A stretch of DNA of 64,000 bases, from NCBI GenBank assembly GCA_964632505.1, contig CAZWCE010000013.1, positions 62,001 to 126,000 of the forward strand. Reading direction: 5' to 3'. Positions 24,007 through 33,024 of the stretch are shown piece by piece. The notes beneath the pieces were generated by a model. The model was not told the origin of the DNA. It saw only the letters and a list, made by a program, of their open reading frames with translations, and did no database searches. The DNA comes from CAZWCE01 sp964632505 (lineage in GTDB: Bacteria > Planctomycetota > Planctomycetia > Pirellulales > Thermoguttaceae). The position numbers and the translations under genes were made by a program. How positions within the stretch are numbered: position 1 is the first letter of the stretch; every line of letters starts with the position of its first letter.

Positions 24007-27006
24007 ATGTTCCGGAAAATCATGGTGATCTCGGTCGGCCTGCTGCTTTTCACCTTCACGGGCAGCCTACTTCGGGGAGAAGAGAAGATCGCTCCGTTGG
24101 AAACACACGCTCGAGGAACACTCGGTGCGGTGCGACAAACGACTTCTTCCAAGCCGATCGAAACCTTTGCCCAACAATTGGCCGCACAACCGGAATCGGC
24201 GGACCGCGCACTCCGGTCGATGCTTCGTCATGAAGATGACCTGGCCGAGTCGGTCGTCGCGGAAATTCTCTGGAAGATTGCCTGCAAAAATGCACTGGAG
24301 GATCCTCTCGCCCGACTGGCCGCCGAACTGCTCGAGAGCGACGATCCGTTCGCCGTCGCTTATGCCGACTGGGCGATCGCCACGAAGGTCGGCATCGCGA
24401 ACAATCGACCTGTGTCCACGTATCCCGATCAACGGAAGCCGGATTGGTTCCGACGGTGGACCGCCTGGTTCGAGTCGGCGAAAGATCCCGGAGCGCGAAC
24501 GCTTTCAGGTACGGTTTCGCTCCTCACTTGCGATTATGCAAGAACGGCAATCGGTTGGGACGTCCACCGGAGCCCGAAGCAGTGTTGTGATTCGGCGAAG
24601 AAATTTCGCCGGCGCGCCGCCGAAGTGATGCATCGGCTTCGCTGGGAGGGGAGTGAAAAAGAGATCCAACAGGGACGAGAGTGTTTACATCGGATCGATG
24701 AAATCATCGAACAAATGGAGGGCTCGCTCGGTTCGTTCGACAACGAACAAGAGGCGATTTCCCGATTACGGTTTTTCCGTGAAGGCTGGCTCTCGGTTCG
24801 TAAGGCGGCCCGACCGTTGATACTTGCGCATCCGGCGATCCAATCCGAGGAGTTGGTTTTCGTGAAACGCCATGCGGGACACTCGCTTCGCAATATCACC
24901 GGCTCGCAGTACCCATGGAATCACAAACCCGGCGGAGACGTCGTCGTCCAACACGGATTCTCGCCGACGAGCGCGCTTCGCGAACTGATTCGGGATCGGC
25001 TCGGTCCCGGCCACGTCCACGGGATGGACCTTCACTGGTCGGGCGATCGAATCGTCTTCGCCTACGCGCGGCAGCCGAATTGGCCTCCCTCTTGGGACAC
25101 CGGGCCGACATGCAGTCCGTACGTGTTTCAGCTTCGCCGTGAACAACCGTCGACCAACATCTACACCATGGATTCCGACGGCTCGAATCTCCGACAGGTC
25201 ACCGATCACCCGCTGTGGAGCGATTTCGAGCCGACCTGGACCCCCGAAGACGACATTGTATTCGCTTCCGATCGGTCCGGACGCAGTTCCGAATGCGGGA
25301 GTTTCACCTCCGACCATACGGTCATCAACATCTATCGCATTTCACCCGATGGGACCGGCCTTTTGCGACTGAGCGACAACAAGGACATCGACCGCTATCC
25401 GCATGCTCTCGATAACGGCCTGATCGGTTACACGCGCTGGGAATACCAGGAGCGTCACTTCACCGAAGTGCATGCCCTCTGGACGGTGCGCCCCGACGGG
25501 ACCATGGCCGATGCCCTCTTCAACCAGCACATGCGTGCACCCTGGGGACTGCGCGACACGCGGAGTATTCCCGGTTCGAACCGGCTGGTTTCGATCGCCA
25601 CGGGGCATCACACCCTCGCCTACGGTCCGGTGGTGCTGATCGATCCTTCCCATGGACCGAACGATGTTCGGGGGCTCCAGGTGATCACGCCGCATACGGT
25701 GCCGCAGGAAGGCCCGCCCGCCGGCCGAACGGTTCCCGAAGGCGGCGTGCCCGAAAAAGGCGGTTTGTATCAAACGCCGTTCGCCCTCTCCGAGGAGGCG
25801 TTCCTGGTCTCCTATTCCTACAATCAGCCTCCGTACCGTTCCGGGGCAAAATACTATAACGACACTCAATTCGCTATTTACTATGTCGATGTTTTCGGCA
25901 ACCGCGAGCTGTTACACCGCGATCCGACCCTTTCGTGCGCTTTCCCGATGCTGAAGCACCGGCGCCCCGTGCCCCCGAAGGTTGCGAGTGTTCTTGAGAA
26001 CGATGAAGCGATCGAACCGACCCTCGAAGAAACCCGGTCGATGGTCTCCCTGACGAGTGATTCCGGCTATCGCTGCCGGGAAGAAACCCGCCTGGAAACG
26101 GCCGTTTGTTACGTTGCCGATGTGTACTCGGGCTTGGAGGATATTCCCCGGGGAAGCATCCGGTATCTCCGCATCTCGCAACGTTTCGGTTGGCCTTTGG
26201 ATGACGAAATCGGTGCGATGCGGTACATCCCGCAAAACGCTTTCCGCCGACAATACGGTTTCTGGGCCTGGGCCCCCGTGCGCGTGTTGGGCACGGTGCC
26301 GGTCGCGGAGGACGGTTCCGCCTACTTTCGTGTGCCCGCCGATACGGCCGTCTACTTCCAGGCGCTTGATGAAAACTTGATGGAGATTCGTCGCATGCGA
26401 AGCCATATCAGCTTCCAGCCGAACGAAGTGCGAGGATGCCTCGGTTGCCACGAAACCCGGCCGGTCGCTCCGCATCTTTCGCTGAAGAATCTGGCGGTGC
26501 TCGATCGCGATCCTTCTCGGCCCAAGCCTCCTCCTTGGGGGGCGGATCGCCTGCTCGATTACCGGACGATGGTCCAACCGATCTTCGACCGGCATTGCGT
26601 GGCGTGTCATGCGCCGAGCGAGGAAGCGGCGCTCGATCTCCGCGGGACATTGGCGGAAGGCGGGTTCGCGCAATCGTTCCGTTCTCTCTTTCCGGATCCC
26701 CATTATGGAGCTCCCCGATCCGAAGCGGTTCCCATGGTCTCCATTTCCGATCGTTTCAGTGGCGCCGGCATCACTCGCACGAAAGAATTCGGATCGCACC
26801 GAAGCCGACTGATCCTTACCTTGCTCGAAGACGAGCTCCACCGCGAGAAGGTCGTCTTGAGTCCGGACGAGTGGGAAACCTTGACGACCTGGGTCGATGC
26901 GAACGCTCCTTATTATGCCGATTTTTTCAATCGACGTCCCCGGGAAGGCGATCAGCCGATTCGCGATATCCGCGTCCGCATTAGGGATGTGGTTACCAGC
27001 GAATGA
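24007..27006 (+). CDS. Secreted HzsA-related di-heme cytochrome with beta-propeller (second copy)
   Basis: A 999-residue paralogue of the protein at 17931. A signal peptide (MFRKIMVISVGLLLFTFTG) is followed by a helical N-terminal domain unlike that of the first copy (about 40-290), then the propeller with DSDGSNLRQVTDH and SPDGTGLLRLSD blades. Heme sites CLGCH and CVACH are at 811-815 and 864-868. The C-terminal WVDANAPYYADF matches the other copy's WIDINAPYYPRY. The start at 24007 has GAGAAAGG upstream; a longer frame from 23968 lacks one. Two divergent paralogues around a PHP protein suggest a functional complex or two successive redox steps (inference). Confidence 0.8.
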   Translation: MFRKIMVISVGLLLFTFTGSLLRGEEKIAPLETHARGTLGAVRQTTSSKPIETFAQQLAAQPESADRALRSMLRHEDDLAESVVAEILWKIACKNALEDPLARLAAELLESDDPFAVAYADWAIATKVGIANNRPVSTYPDQRKPDWFRRWTAWFESAKDPGARTLSGTVSLLTCDYARTAIGWDVHRSPKQCCDSAKKFRRRAAEVMHRLRWEGSEKEIQQGRECLHRIDEIIEQMEGSLGSFDNEQEAISRLRFFREGWLSVRKAARPLILAHPAIQSEELVFVKRHAGHSLRNITGSQYPWNHKPGGDVVVQHGFSPTSALRELIRDRLGPGHVHGMDLHWSGDRIVFAYARQPNWPPSWDTGPTCSPYVFQLRREQPSTNIYTMDSDGSNLRQVTDHPLWSDFEPTWTPEDDIVFASDRSGRSSECGSFTSDHTVINIYRISPDGTGLLRLSDNKDIDRYPHALDNGLIGYTRWEYQERHFTEVHALWTVRPDGTMADALFNQHMRAPWGLRDTRSIPGSNRLVSIATGHHTLAYGPVVLIDPSHGPNDVRGLQVITPHTVPQEGPPAGRTVPEGGVPEKGGLYQTPFALSEEAFLVSYSYNQPPYRSGAKYYNDTQFAIYYVDVFGNRELLHRDPTLSCAFPMLKHRRPVPPKVASVLENDEAIEPTLEETRSMVSLTSDSGYRCREETRLETAVCYVADVYSGLEDIPRGSIRYLRISQRFGWPLDDEIGAMRYIPQNAFRRQYGFWAWAPVRVLGTVPVAEDGSAYFRVPADTAVYFQALDENLMEIRRMRSHISFQPNEVRGCLGCHETRPVAPHLSLKNLAVLDRDPSRPKPPPWGADRLLDYRTMVQPIFDRHCVACHAPSEEAALDLRGTLAEGGFAQSFRSLFPDPHYGAPRSEAVPMVSISDRFSGAGITRTKEFGSHRSRLILTLLEDELHREKVVLSPDEWETLTTWVDANAPYYADFFNRRPREGDQPIRDIRVRIRDVVTSE

Positions 27007-27141
27007 ATTCGAGGGATGAAGCCCCTGAGGAGTGCTTCCCGTTGACTTCGACCTAGGGAATAACGGACGGTTCGTCGAAAGAGGAGGGGGCGCCGGCGAG
27101 TTGCCGCCGAATCACAATAATTGCTGACCGACAAGGAGAGA

Positions 27142-28533
27142 ATGATGTCAAGGTTCGTTTTGGTGTTTTTCGTTGCGGGGCTTCTACTTGCGGCGGCGAT
27201 CGGGTTTGCCCCATCGACGGCCGGTGACAAACCGACCTCGGTCAAGCAGTTCGGCGCCGCCGGCGACGGAGAGACGGACGACACCGCCGCGATCCAGAAG
27301 GCGGTCGATTCCGGCATCGGCGAAATACGCTTCCCGAAGGGGACCTATCGCATCAGTCGGACGATCACCGTCGATCTCGACAGCACCGGGGCGACCTCGC
27401 TTTGCGGAGAGGGGACCGCAACGGTTCTCATGACAGGAGAAGGCCCCGCTTTTCATTTTATCGGCACTCACGACGGCACCGCCTCGCCGGCGACGGTCAA
27501 GCCCGAAGTCTGGCAGCGGCAGCGAGCTCCGATGGTCGACGGACTCGAAATCGTCGGAGCTCATCCTCAGGCGAGCGGGGTGGAGGCCGACGGCACGATG
27601 CAGATGACGATCACGCGAACCGTGGTCCGCGAGGCCAGGCACGGCATCCATTTGACCGGAAGGAATCGGAACGTCATCATCTCGAATTGCCACCTGTACG
27701 ACAATCGTGGGATCGGGGTCTTTCTCGATCGACTGAATCTCCATCAGGTGAATCTCACCGGCTGCCACATCAGTTACAACGACGGCGGCGGGGTGGTGCT
27801 CCGAGAAAGTGAAATCCGCAATCTGCACATCGGCACCTGCGACATCGAAGGGAACATGAGCGATGCCGACTCCCCGCCCACGGCGAACGTTTGGCTGGAC
27901 GCGACAGGAAGTTCGATCGGTGAGGTGGCGATCACCGGCTGCACCATCCAGCATACGCATGGGGCGCCCCATGCGGCGAACATCCGGATCGACGCCTCCT
28001 CCACGAAGCGCCCTTTCACCGAGGAGTTGCGACACGGCAACTTCACGATCGCCGACAACGTGCTCTCCGATGTACAGGTGAATATCGAGGTCAAGAATGC
28101 CCGAGCCGTGACGATCACCGGCAATACGATTTGGAAGGGGTACCGGACCAATCTTCTTGTCGAAGGATGCCGCAACGTGGTCTTGGCCAACAACGTGTTC
28201 GACCGCAATCCTCGGTATCATTATGGCGATGGTCCTGATGCGGATCTGGGAATCATATTCCGCGACACGACCGACAGCACGCTGAGCGGAAATCATATTT
28301 ACGGCGTCGGCGATATCCCGGCGGCGGTCCTGCTGCAGCGCTGCCGCCGCATGAACATCGTCGGCTGCACGATCGGCAATTACGGACGTTGCGGTTTGCA
28401 TCTCGATGAGGTCCACGACAGCCGGGTCTCCGACTGCCTGATCTATCACGATGCGCCGAATGCTCAAGAGCGGATTCCGCTGAAAGTCGACGGTGGGAAG
28501 GGAAATCAGATCGTCGACAATCTATTGCAATGA
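27142..28533 (+). CDS. Secreted right-handed beta-helix protein (pectate lyase 3 superfamily)
   Basis: About 463 residues. A signal peptide (MSRFVLVFFVAGLLLAAAIG) is followed by the Pectate_lyase_3 start signature (VKQFGAAGDGETDDTAAIQKAVD), then many parallel beta-helix turns rich in N-x-I/V repeats (ITGCHISYNDGGGV, ITGNTIWKGY). The fold is used by polysaccharide lyases, epimerases and GH28-type hydrolases; the catalytic residues cannot be assigned, so lyase activity is not claimed. ATG codons at 27142 and 27145 both follow AAGGAG; an upstream TTG at 27121 is less likely. It is 135 nt after the second HzsA-like gene and may belong to that operon. Confidence 0.8.
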   Translation: MMSRFVLVFFVAGLLLAAAIGFAPSTAGDKPTSVKQFGAAGDGETDDTAAIQKAVDSGIGEIRFPKGTYRISRTITVDLDSTGATSLCGEGTATVLMTGEGPAFHFIGTHDGTASPATVKPEVWQRQRAPMVDGLEIVGAHPQASGVEADGTMQMTITRTVVREARHGIHLTGRNRNVIISNCHLYDNRGIGVFLDRLNLHQVNLTGCHISYNDGGGVVLRESEIRNLHIGTCDIEGNMSDADSPPTANVWLDATGSSIGEVAITGCTIQHTHGAPHAANIRIDASSTKRPFTEELRHGNFTIADNVLSDVQVNIEVKNARAVTITGNTIWKGYRTNLLVEGCRNVVLANNVFDRNPRYHYGDGPDADLGIIFRDTTDSTLSGNHIYGVGDIPAAVLLQRCRRMNIVGCTIGNYGRCGLHLDEVHDSRVSDCLIYHDAPNAQERIPLKVDGGKGNQIVDNLLQ

Positions 28534-28594
28534 GGCGCCGCCCCTTCTCCGAGGGAGCTGCCCCGGTGAGCCGATTTTTTGGTTCGGCAAACCT

Positions 28595-28623
28595 TCGACA
28601 TCGCTTCCGCGAAATGATAGAAT
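28595..28623 (+). promoter_or_regulatory. Sigma70-type promoter upstream of the GH28-like gene
   Basis: TCGACA (28595-28600) and TAGAAT (28618-28623) with a 17-nt spacer, each 5 of 6 to consensus. The -10 is identical to the one before the HzsA-like operon. It would start a second transcription unit about 137 nt before the GTG start. Confidence 0.6.
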
Positions 28624-28766
28624 ATGGATCGTTTGGAGATGGAAAGAGCTTCTCGTCTCCGTAAAATATCGGGCGTTCGGCGCATGGCTCGAAGTGGATT
28701 CCGAAAGCCGGCGTTTCGCGAAGCGTCCATGACGATCGACCTCCCCCCATGAACGAAGGTGCGCCA

Positions 28767-30056
28767 GTGAAATCTCCTTTGAAAACGTGCTCTCTCTTTC
28801 CGTGGTTTCAGATTTTCTTCCTGCCCCTGATGCTGGGGACTTTCTTCTTTTCACCGTCGGCCCATGCGGAACCTCCTCGAAGATTCGTGACCCCGAATGA
28901 ATTCCAGGGGACCGACAGTGAGCGGATCCAACAGGCGGTGAACTTGGCCTCGGAAAAAGGTTGTCGGGTAGTGATCCCTCACCTCAATCGGCGGAAAGAG
29001 GGACCGAGCGAACTTTGGCTCCTCGATTCGGCGATCCTCGTTTCCAGCGGCACGACGCTCGAACTGGATGGTTGCCATCTCAAACTTTCCGATCGCGCTC
29101 GTGACAACTTCATTCGCAGCGCGAACTGCGGCGTTGGGATCACGAAGATCGAACCGATGCGGGACATACACATCCGCGGGATCGGCACGGTGCTTCTCGA
29201 AGGGGCGGACCATCCCCGAGCGACCGGCGACGCCGCCAAAACGCTCGGAAAACGTACCTACGGGACCGATGCCGGCGTGGAGGGAAAAAGCCAAACCGGC
29301 GATTGGCGGAACATCGGTATTCTCCTGGCGTATGTGGAGCATTTCAGCATCGAGAATTTGACGATGAAGAATTCTCATAGCTGGGCCATTTCTCTGGAGC
29401 GTTGCGCGCACGGTCGATTGCGCCATCTTGACTTCGACTCCAAGGAATTCCGCATGATCGACGGCAAACGCGAGACCAATTTGAACCAGGACGGCATCGA
29501 TCTCCGGTTGGGCTGCCACGACATCCTTATCGAAAACATTACCGGCTACACCGGCGACGATCTGATCGCCCTCACCGCGCTTCCCCGCCCGAAGGATCCG
29601 GGAACGACGACCTCGATGATGGTCAGCGGCAGTACGAACCGGGGGGAACAACGGGATGCGATTCGAGATGTCGTCATTCGCAACGTGCGGGGATATTGCT
29701 ATGGAGGACACCACATCATTCGCCTGCTGAACAACGGCGGAGTGCACCTGCACGATATTTTGATCGACGGTCTCATCGACACTTCCCCCGAAGGCATCCG
29801 TTGCAAAGCAGCGGTGAAGATCGGCGATCATCATTACGGTGCGGGCATCGCCCCGCTGGGAGACACCTACCGCATCATGATCGATCACGTGGCGAGCCAA
29901 GCGCGGAATACGATTCTGGTCGGAGGGTCGCTTTCCGACTCGATCCTTGGGAACCTCATTCGCTACGGAGGCGAAGGCAAGCTGGTGAACCCGGCTTCGG
30001 GCCCGGAATATATCCGCAACGTCACCATCACCAATACCCGAGAAATGGAAAAATGA
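28767..30056 (+). CDS. Secreted GH28-like right-handed beta-helix protein (polygalacturonase fold)
   Basis: About 429 residues. A hydrophobic signal peptide (FPWFQIFFLPLMLGTFFF, cleavage AHA-EP) is followed by a beta-helix with GH28-like segments: IENLTMKNSHSWAISL, NQDGIDLR and TGYTGDDLIAL, where the spaced aspartates resemble the polygalacturonase catalytic trio. Exo- or endo-action on pectic or related uronide chains is plausible. I favour the GTG at 28767 because GAAGG lies 7 nt upstream; an ATG at 28749 has no ribosome site. It begins the run of oligosaccharide genes up to 37687. Confidence 0.75.
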   Translation: MKSPLKTCSLFPWFQIFFLPLMLGTFFFSPSAHAEPPRRFVTPNEFQGTDSERIQQAVNLASEKGCRVVIPHLNRRKEGPSELWLLDSAILVSSGTTLELDGCHLKLSDRARDNFIRSANCGVGITKIEPMRDIHIRGIGTVLLEGADHPRATGDAAKTLGKRTYGTDAGVEGKSQTGDWRNIGILLAYVEHFSIENLTMKNSHSWAISLERCAHGRLRHLDFDSKEFRMIDGKRETNLNQDGIDLRLGCHDILIENITGYTGDDLIALTALPRPKDPGTTTSMMVSGSTNRGEQRDAIRDVVIRNVRGYCYGGHHIIRLLNNGGVHLHDILIDGLIDTSPEGIRCKAAVKIGDHHYGAGIAPLGDTYRIMIDHVASQARNTILVGGSLSDSILGNLIRYGGEGKLVNPASGPEYIRNVTITNTREMEK

Positions 30057-30128
30057 CCTTCCCCCCGGCGTGAATCACCCCGAACCTGTTCGCATCACCT
30101 ATCCTTTAACATATCGGAGTTCTATACG

Positions 30129-31439
30129 ATGAATCCGGAAATCAGTTCCTCCCGTCGTCGTTTTCTTCAAAGTTCGGCCTCGCTGACCGCCGCGATGGCC
30201 CTGCCCACGTTCGTCCCTTCCGCCGCACTTGGTTCACAAGAGAAGGTCGCCGCGGGCGAGAAAATCACTCTAGGCGTGATCGGGATCGGACCGCGATGCC
30301 GGTACGATTTGGGAGCGATCTTGAAAATGAACGACGTGCGGTGCGTGGCTATCGCCGATGTCCAGGCCGAACGACGGAAGTCGGGCAAAGCGATGGTCGA
30401 TCAAGCCTACGGCAACTCCAATTGCGAGGTAATGCGAGATTTTCGTGAGTTGCTCGATCGATCGGATATCGATGCGGTATTGATCGCCACGGGGGATCGT
30501 TGGCACGCCCCTGCTTCGATGATGGCCGCCGAAGCGGGGAAGGATGTCTATAGCGAAAAGCCCTGCGGGTTGACGATCGATCTGTGCCGGCGTCTCGATG
30601 AAACTTTCCAACGAACGGGACGCATCTTTCAAGCGGGAACCCAGCGGCGGAGCGTGCCGAATTTCCAGCAGGCGGTTCGTCTGGCCCAGGAAGGGAAGTT
30701 GGGAAAGCTTCATACACTCTATGGAAGCATCTACACTCCCAGCATTGCGACCGAATGGCTTCCGAGTCAGCCCACCCCGGATCCGGAGGTGGTCGATTGG
30801 AATCTCTGGCTCGGCCCGGCGCCCTGGCGTCCTTACAACGAGAAGTATGTCCAAGGAGGTTGGCGGGGTTACTGGGACTTCGATTCCGGAGCCCGACTTC
30901 TCGATTGGGGAGCCCATACGTTGGATCTCTGTCAATGGGCGAACGAGGCCGACGAGACGATGCCTGTGATGTACGTGCCGGAAGAAGACAAAATCACCTG
31001 CCGTTACGCCAACGGCGTGAAGTTGATATTCGACTTTCTCAAGGAGCCGTTCGGCGATCGTAGTCCGCATTACATCACACGATTGGGGACTTGCCCGGTG
31101 CGGTTCGTCGGCGAGGACGGTTCCGTCGAAACGGGCGACAGCGGTGAGGTCGTCGTCGAGCCGGAAAGCTTGGCCGAGAATCTTCCGCCATATGAACGGG
31201 TTCGGGGGCTCGATGTCTCGGCCCATGCAAAAAACTTCTTCGACAGCGTCCGCTCCCGCAAGCCGACCGTCTGCAATACCTCGGTGATGCGGCATTCCCA
31301 TATCGCTTGCCACGCCGCGGCCCTTTCGTGGATTCTCGGTCGGCCGCTCCGGATCGATCCGGAGACGGAAACCTTCATCGACGATCCCGAAGCAAATCGA
31401 CTTCGGAGCCGGCCGGAACGCGACGTTTGGCAGTCTTAG
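30129..31439 (+). CDS. Tat-exported Gfo/Idh/MocA family oxidoreductase (first)
   Basis: A 436-residue NAD(P)-dependent sugar dehydrogenase fold. The Tat signal is SSRRRFLQSS (Arg9-Arg11), with cleavage near ALG-SQ. The Rossmann motif is GVIGIGPR (about 49-56) and the conserved EKP is intact at 143-145 (YSEKP), followed by the C-terminal alpha/beta domain. By analogy with glucose-fructose oxidoreductase, such enzymes are folded around their cofactor and exported by Tat, and they may cycle the nucleotide internally between two sugar substrates. It precedes an FG-GAP protein by 58 nt and belongs to the run of secreted sugar-acting proteins. Confidence 0.87.
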   Translation: MNPEISSSRRRFLQSSASLTAAMALPTFVPSAALGSQEKVAAGEKITLGVIGIGPRCRYDLGAILKMNDVRCVAIADVQAERRKSGKAMVDQAYGNSNCEVMRDFRELLDRSDIDAVLIATGDRWHAPASMMAAEAGKDVYSEKPCGLTIDLCRRLDETFQRTGRIFQAGTQRRSVPNFQQAVRLAQEGKLGKLHTLYGSIYTPSIATEWLPSQPTPDPEVVDWNLWLGPAPWRPYNEKYVQGGWRGYWDFDSGARLLDWGAHTLDLCQWANEADETMPVMYVPEEDKITCRYANGVKLIFDFLKEPFGDRSPHYITRLGTCPVRFVGEDGSVETGDSGEVVVEPESLAENLPPYERVRGLDVSAHAKNFFDSVRSRKPTVCNTSVMRHSHIACHAAALSWILGRPLRIDPETETFIDDPEANRLRSRPERDVWQS

Positions 31440-31497
31440 TTCGGATCGACCCCATGATCGATCCTATATCCTTTTTGATGGAACGGGGGAATGATCC

Positions 31498-32934
31498 ATG
31501 AAACTTTCCAAACGCAGTTGGGCGCCATTCGGTTGTCTTCTGTTCGTCGTTTTCCTTATGAATCCGTTCGGCTCTCTTGCAGAAGTGGTCGCCGAAGAGG
31601 CGACTCCAAAAAAAATGGAGATGAAGCTCCATCGAGAGATCGAACTGGGGCGCTGGCGGGGAACGTTCCCGTGCCCCGGGGATTTGAACCACGACGGACG
31701 CCTCGATTTTCTGCTTTATCGGCAAGGTCCGCAGACCACGCCCGGCGTCCTCGCGGCGATCGATCATGTAGGAAACGAGCTCTGGACGTTGGGCGATCTC
31801 AAGATCGACCATCACATGCCCGACGGTTTGGGGAACGAACCCGCCTTGCGGGGAATCGCGCTGGTGTATGATCTCGATCAGGACGGTCGGAGCGAAGTGA
31901 TCACGGAATTGTGGGAAAACGGAACGCCCCAACTCTGCCTCCTCGATGGGGCAACGGGAAAGATCGAACGGAAGATCCCTTCACCGCTCGATTTGGACAT
32001 TCGAGGTGGCCGCCGGAGTCGCTGCCATCCTGTCGCTCGGGTCGCCTTTCTGCAGGGCAAGGAACATCTCCCCTCGCTCATATTGAAATATGGTGCCAGC
32101 GGGCACGTTCCGACGCACGCCTTCGCGCTCGATGCGGAACTTGACCCGGTATGGCATGTCTCCTCCGATGGCGATGCGATGGGCCACGTTCCCTCGGTCG
32201 GCGACGTCGATGGAGACGGTCGCGATGAAGTGCTCCTGGGCACGCTCCTGGTCGATGACGATGGAACGGAACTCTGGCGGCAGAAGTCACAGCGACACAC
32301 AGATGCCACCGCTCTCTTTTTTCCCGAAGACGATTCGCCTTGCCGCCTCCTGATGAGCATCTGCTCGACCGGTCCCGCCTTCTGCCGAACCGCCGATGGC
32401 GAAATGCTCTGGCGGAAAACCACCGAGGAGGTGAGCCACGGGCAGGGGATCTGGGCGGGCGATTTTCTTCCGGCCGAAGACGGTGAGGAGGTGATCATCT
32501 TGTCGAGCGGGCACCGTGGTGAATATCTGACGGTATGCGGAAGCGACGGAAAAAAGCTGGCGGAGTTCACGCATCGCCGTGAGGTCGATGGGTATCCCGA
32601 TTTTCCATGTGTGGTGAATTGTCATCGGGATGATCGGCAATCCCTTTGGATCCCGATCGACCGTAGCCTTGTCGACGGGGCGGGAACGGTCCTGGCCGAT
32701 TTGGGGAAATGGGAATCTCTCGTCAAGGAAAAGCTACGGTGGGGAACGACCAAGTCGCATCTGGCGACCCAGGCGTTCCCGATCGATGTCTGCGGTGATG
32801 CTCGAGAGGAATTGATTCTGTACCAGCCTTATCACGGGAAGAGCATCCTGATTTTCACACAGGCCGATTCCAGCGAAGAGCCGAAACAATACGTCCCGCA
32901 AAAACCGGCTTACAACATTCACAGTTATTTCTAG
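31498..32934 (+). CDS. Secreted FG-GAP/VCBS-type beta-propeller, rhamnogalacturonan lyase-like
   Basis: A 478-residue exported protein with a signal peptide (cleavage near SLA-EV). Three DxDxDG-type calcium loops are present: GDLNHDGRLD, YDLDQDGRSE and GDVDGDGRDE, spaced through FG-GAP-like propeller blades. The C-terminal YNIHSYF and the calcium-loop spacing recall family 11 rhamnogalacturonan lyases, but catalytic residues cannot be checked by eye, so the lyase call is tentative. It is flanked by two Tat-exported dehydrogenases. GGGGGA upstream supports the ATG. Confidence 0.7.
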   Translation: MKLSKRSWAPFGCLLFVVFLMNPFGSLAEVVAEEATPKKMEMKLHREIELGRWRGTFPCPGDLNHDGRLDFLLYRQGPQTTPGVLAAIDHVGNELWTLGDLKIDHHMPDGLGNEPALRGIALVYDLDQDGRSEVITELWENGTPQLCLLDGATGKIERKIPSPLDLDIRGGRRSRCHPVARVAFLQGKEHLPSLILKYGASGHVPTHAFALDAELDPVWHVSSDGDAMGHVPSVGDVDGDGRDEVLLGTLLVDDDGTELWRQKSQRHTDATALFFPEDDSPCRLLMSICSTGPAFCRTADGEMLWRKTTEEVSHGQGIWAGDFLPAEDGEEVIILSSGHRGEYLTVCGSDGKKLAEFTHRREVDGYPDFPCVVNCHRDDRQSLWIPIDRSLVDGAGTVLADLGKWESLVKEKLRWGTTKSHLATQAFPIDVCGDAREELILYQPYHGKSILIFTQADSSEEPKQYVPQKPAYNIHSYF

Positions 32935-33024
32935 CAGTCCCTTTTTCATTTCTCGGTATTCTTTCGAACGGTCATGCACCGGTCGGCTCGCCTCCTTTCA
33001 CCCATCATCTCAAGGACGCCAATC

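Noticed and set aside
27184..28467. 427-codon minus-strand open frame
   Set aside because: Antisense to the beta-helix gene; composition typical of a shadow frame.
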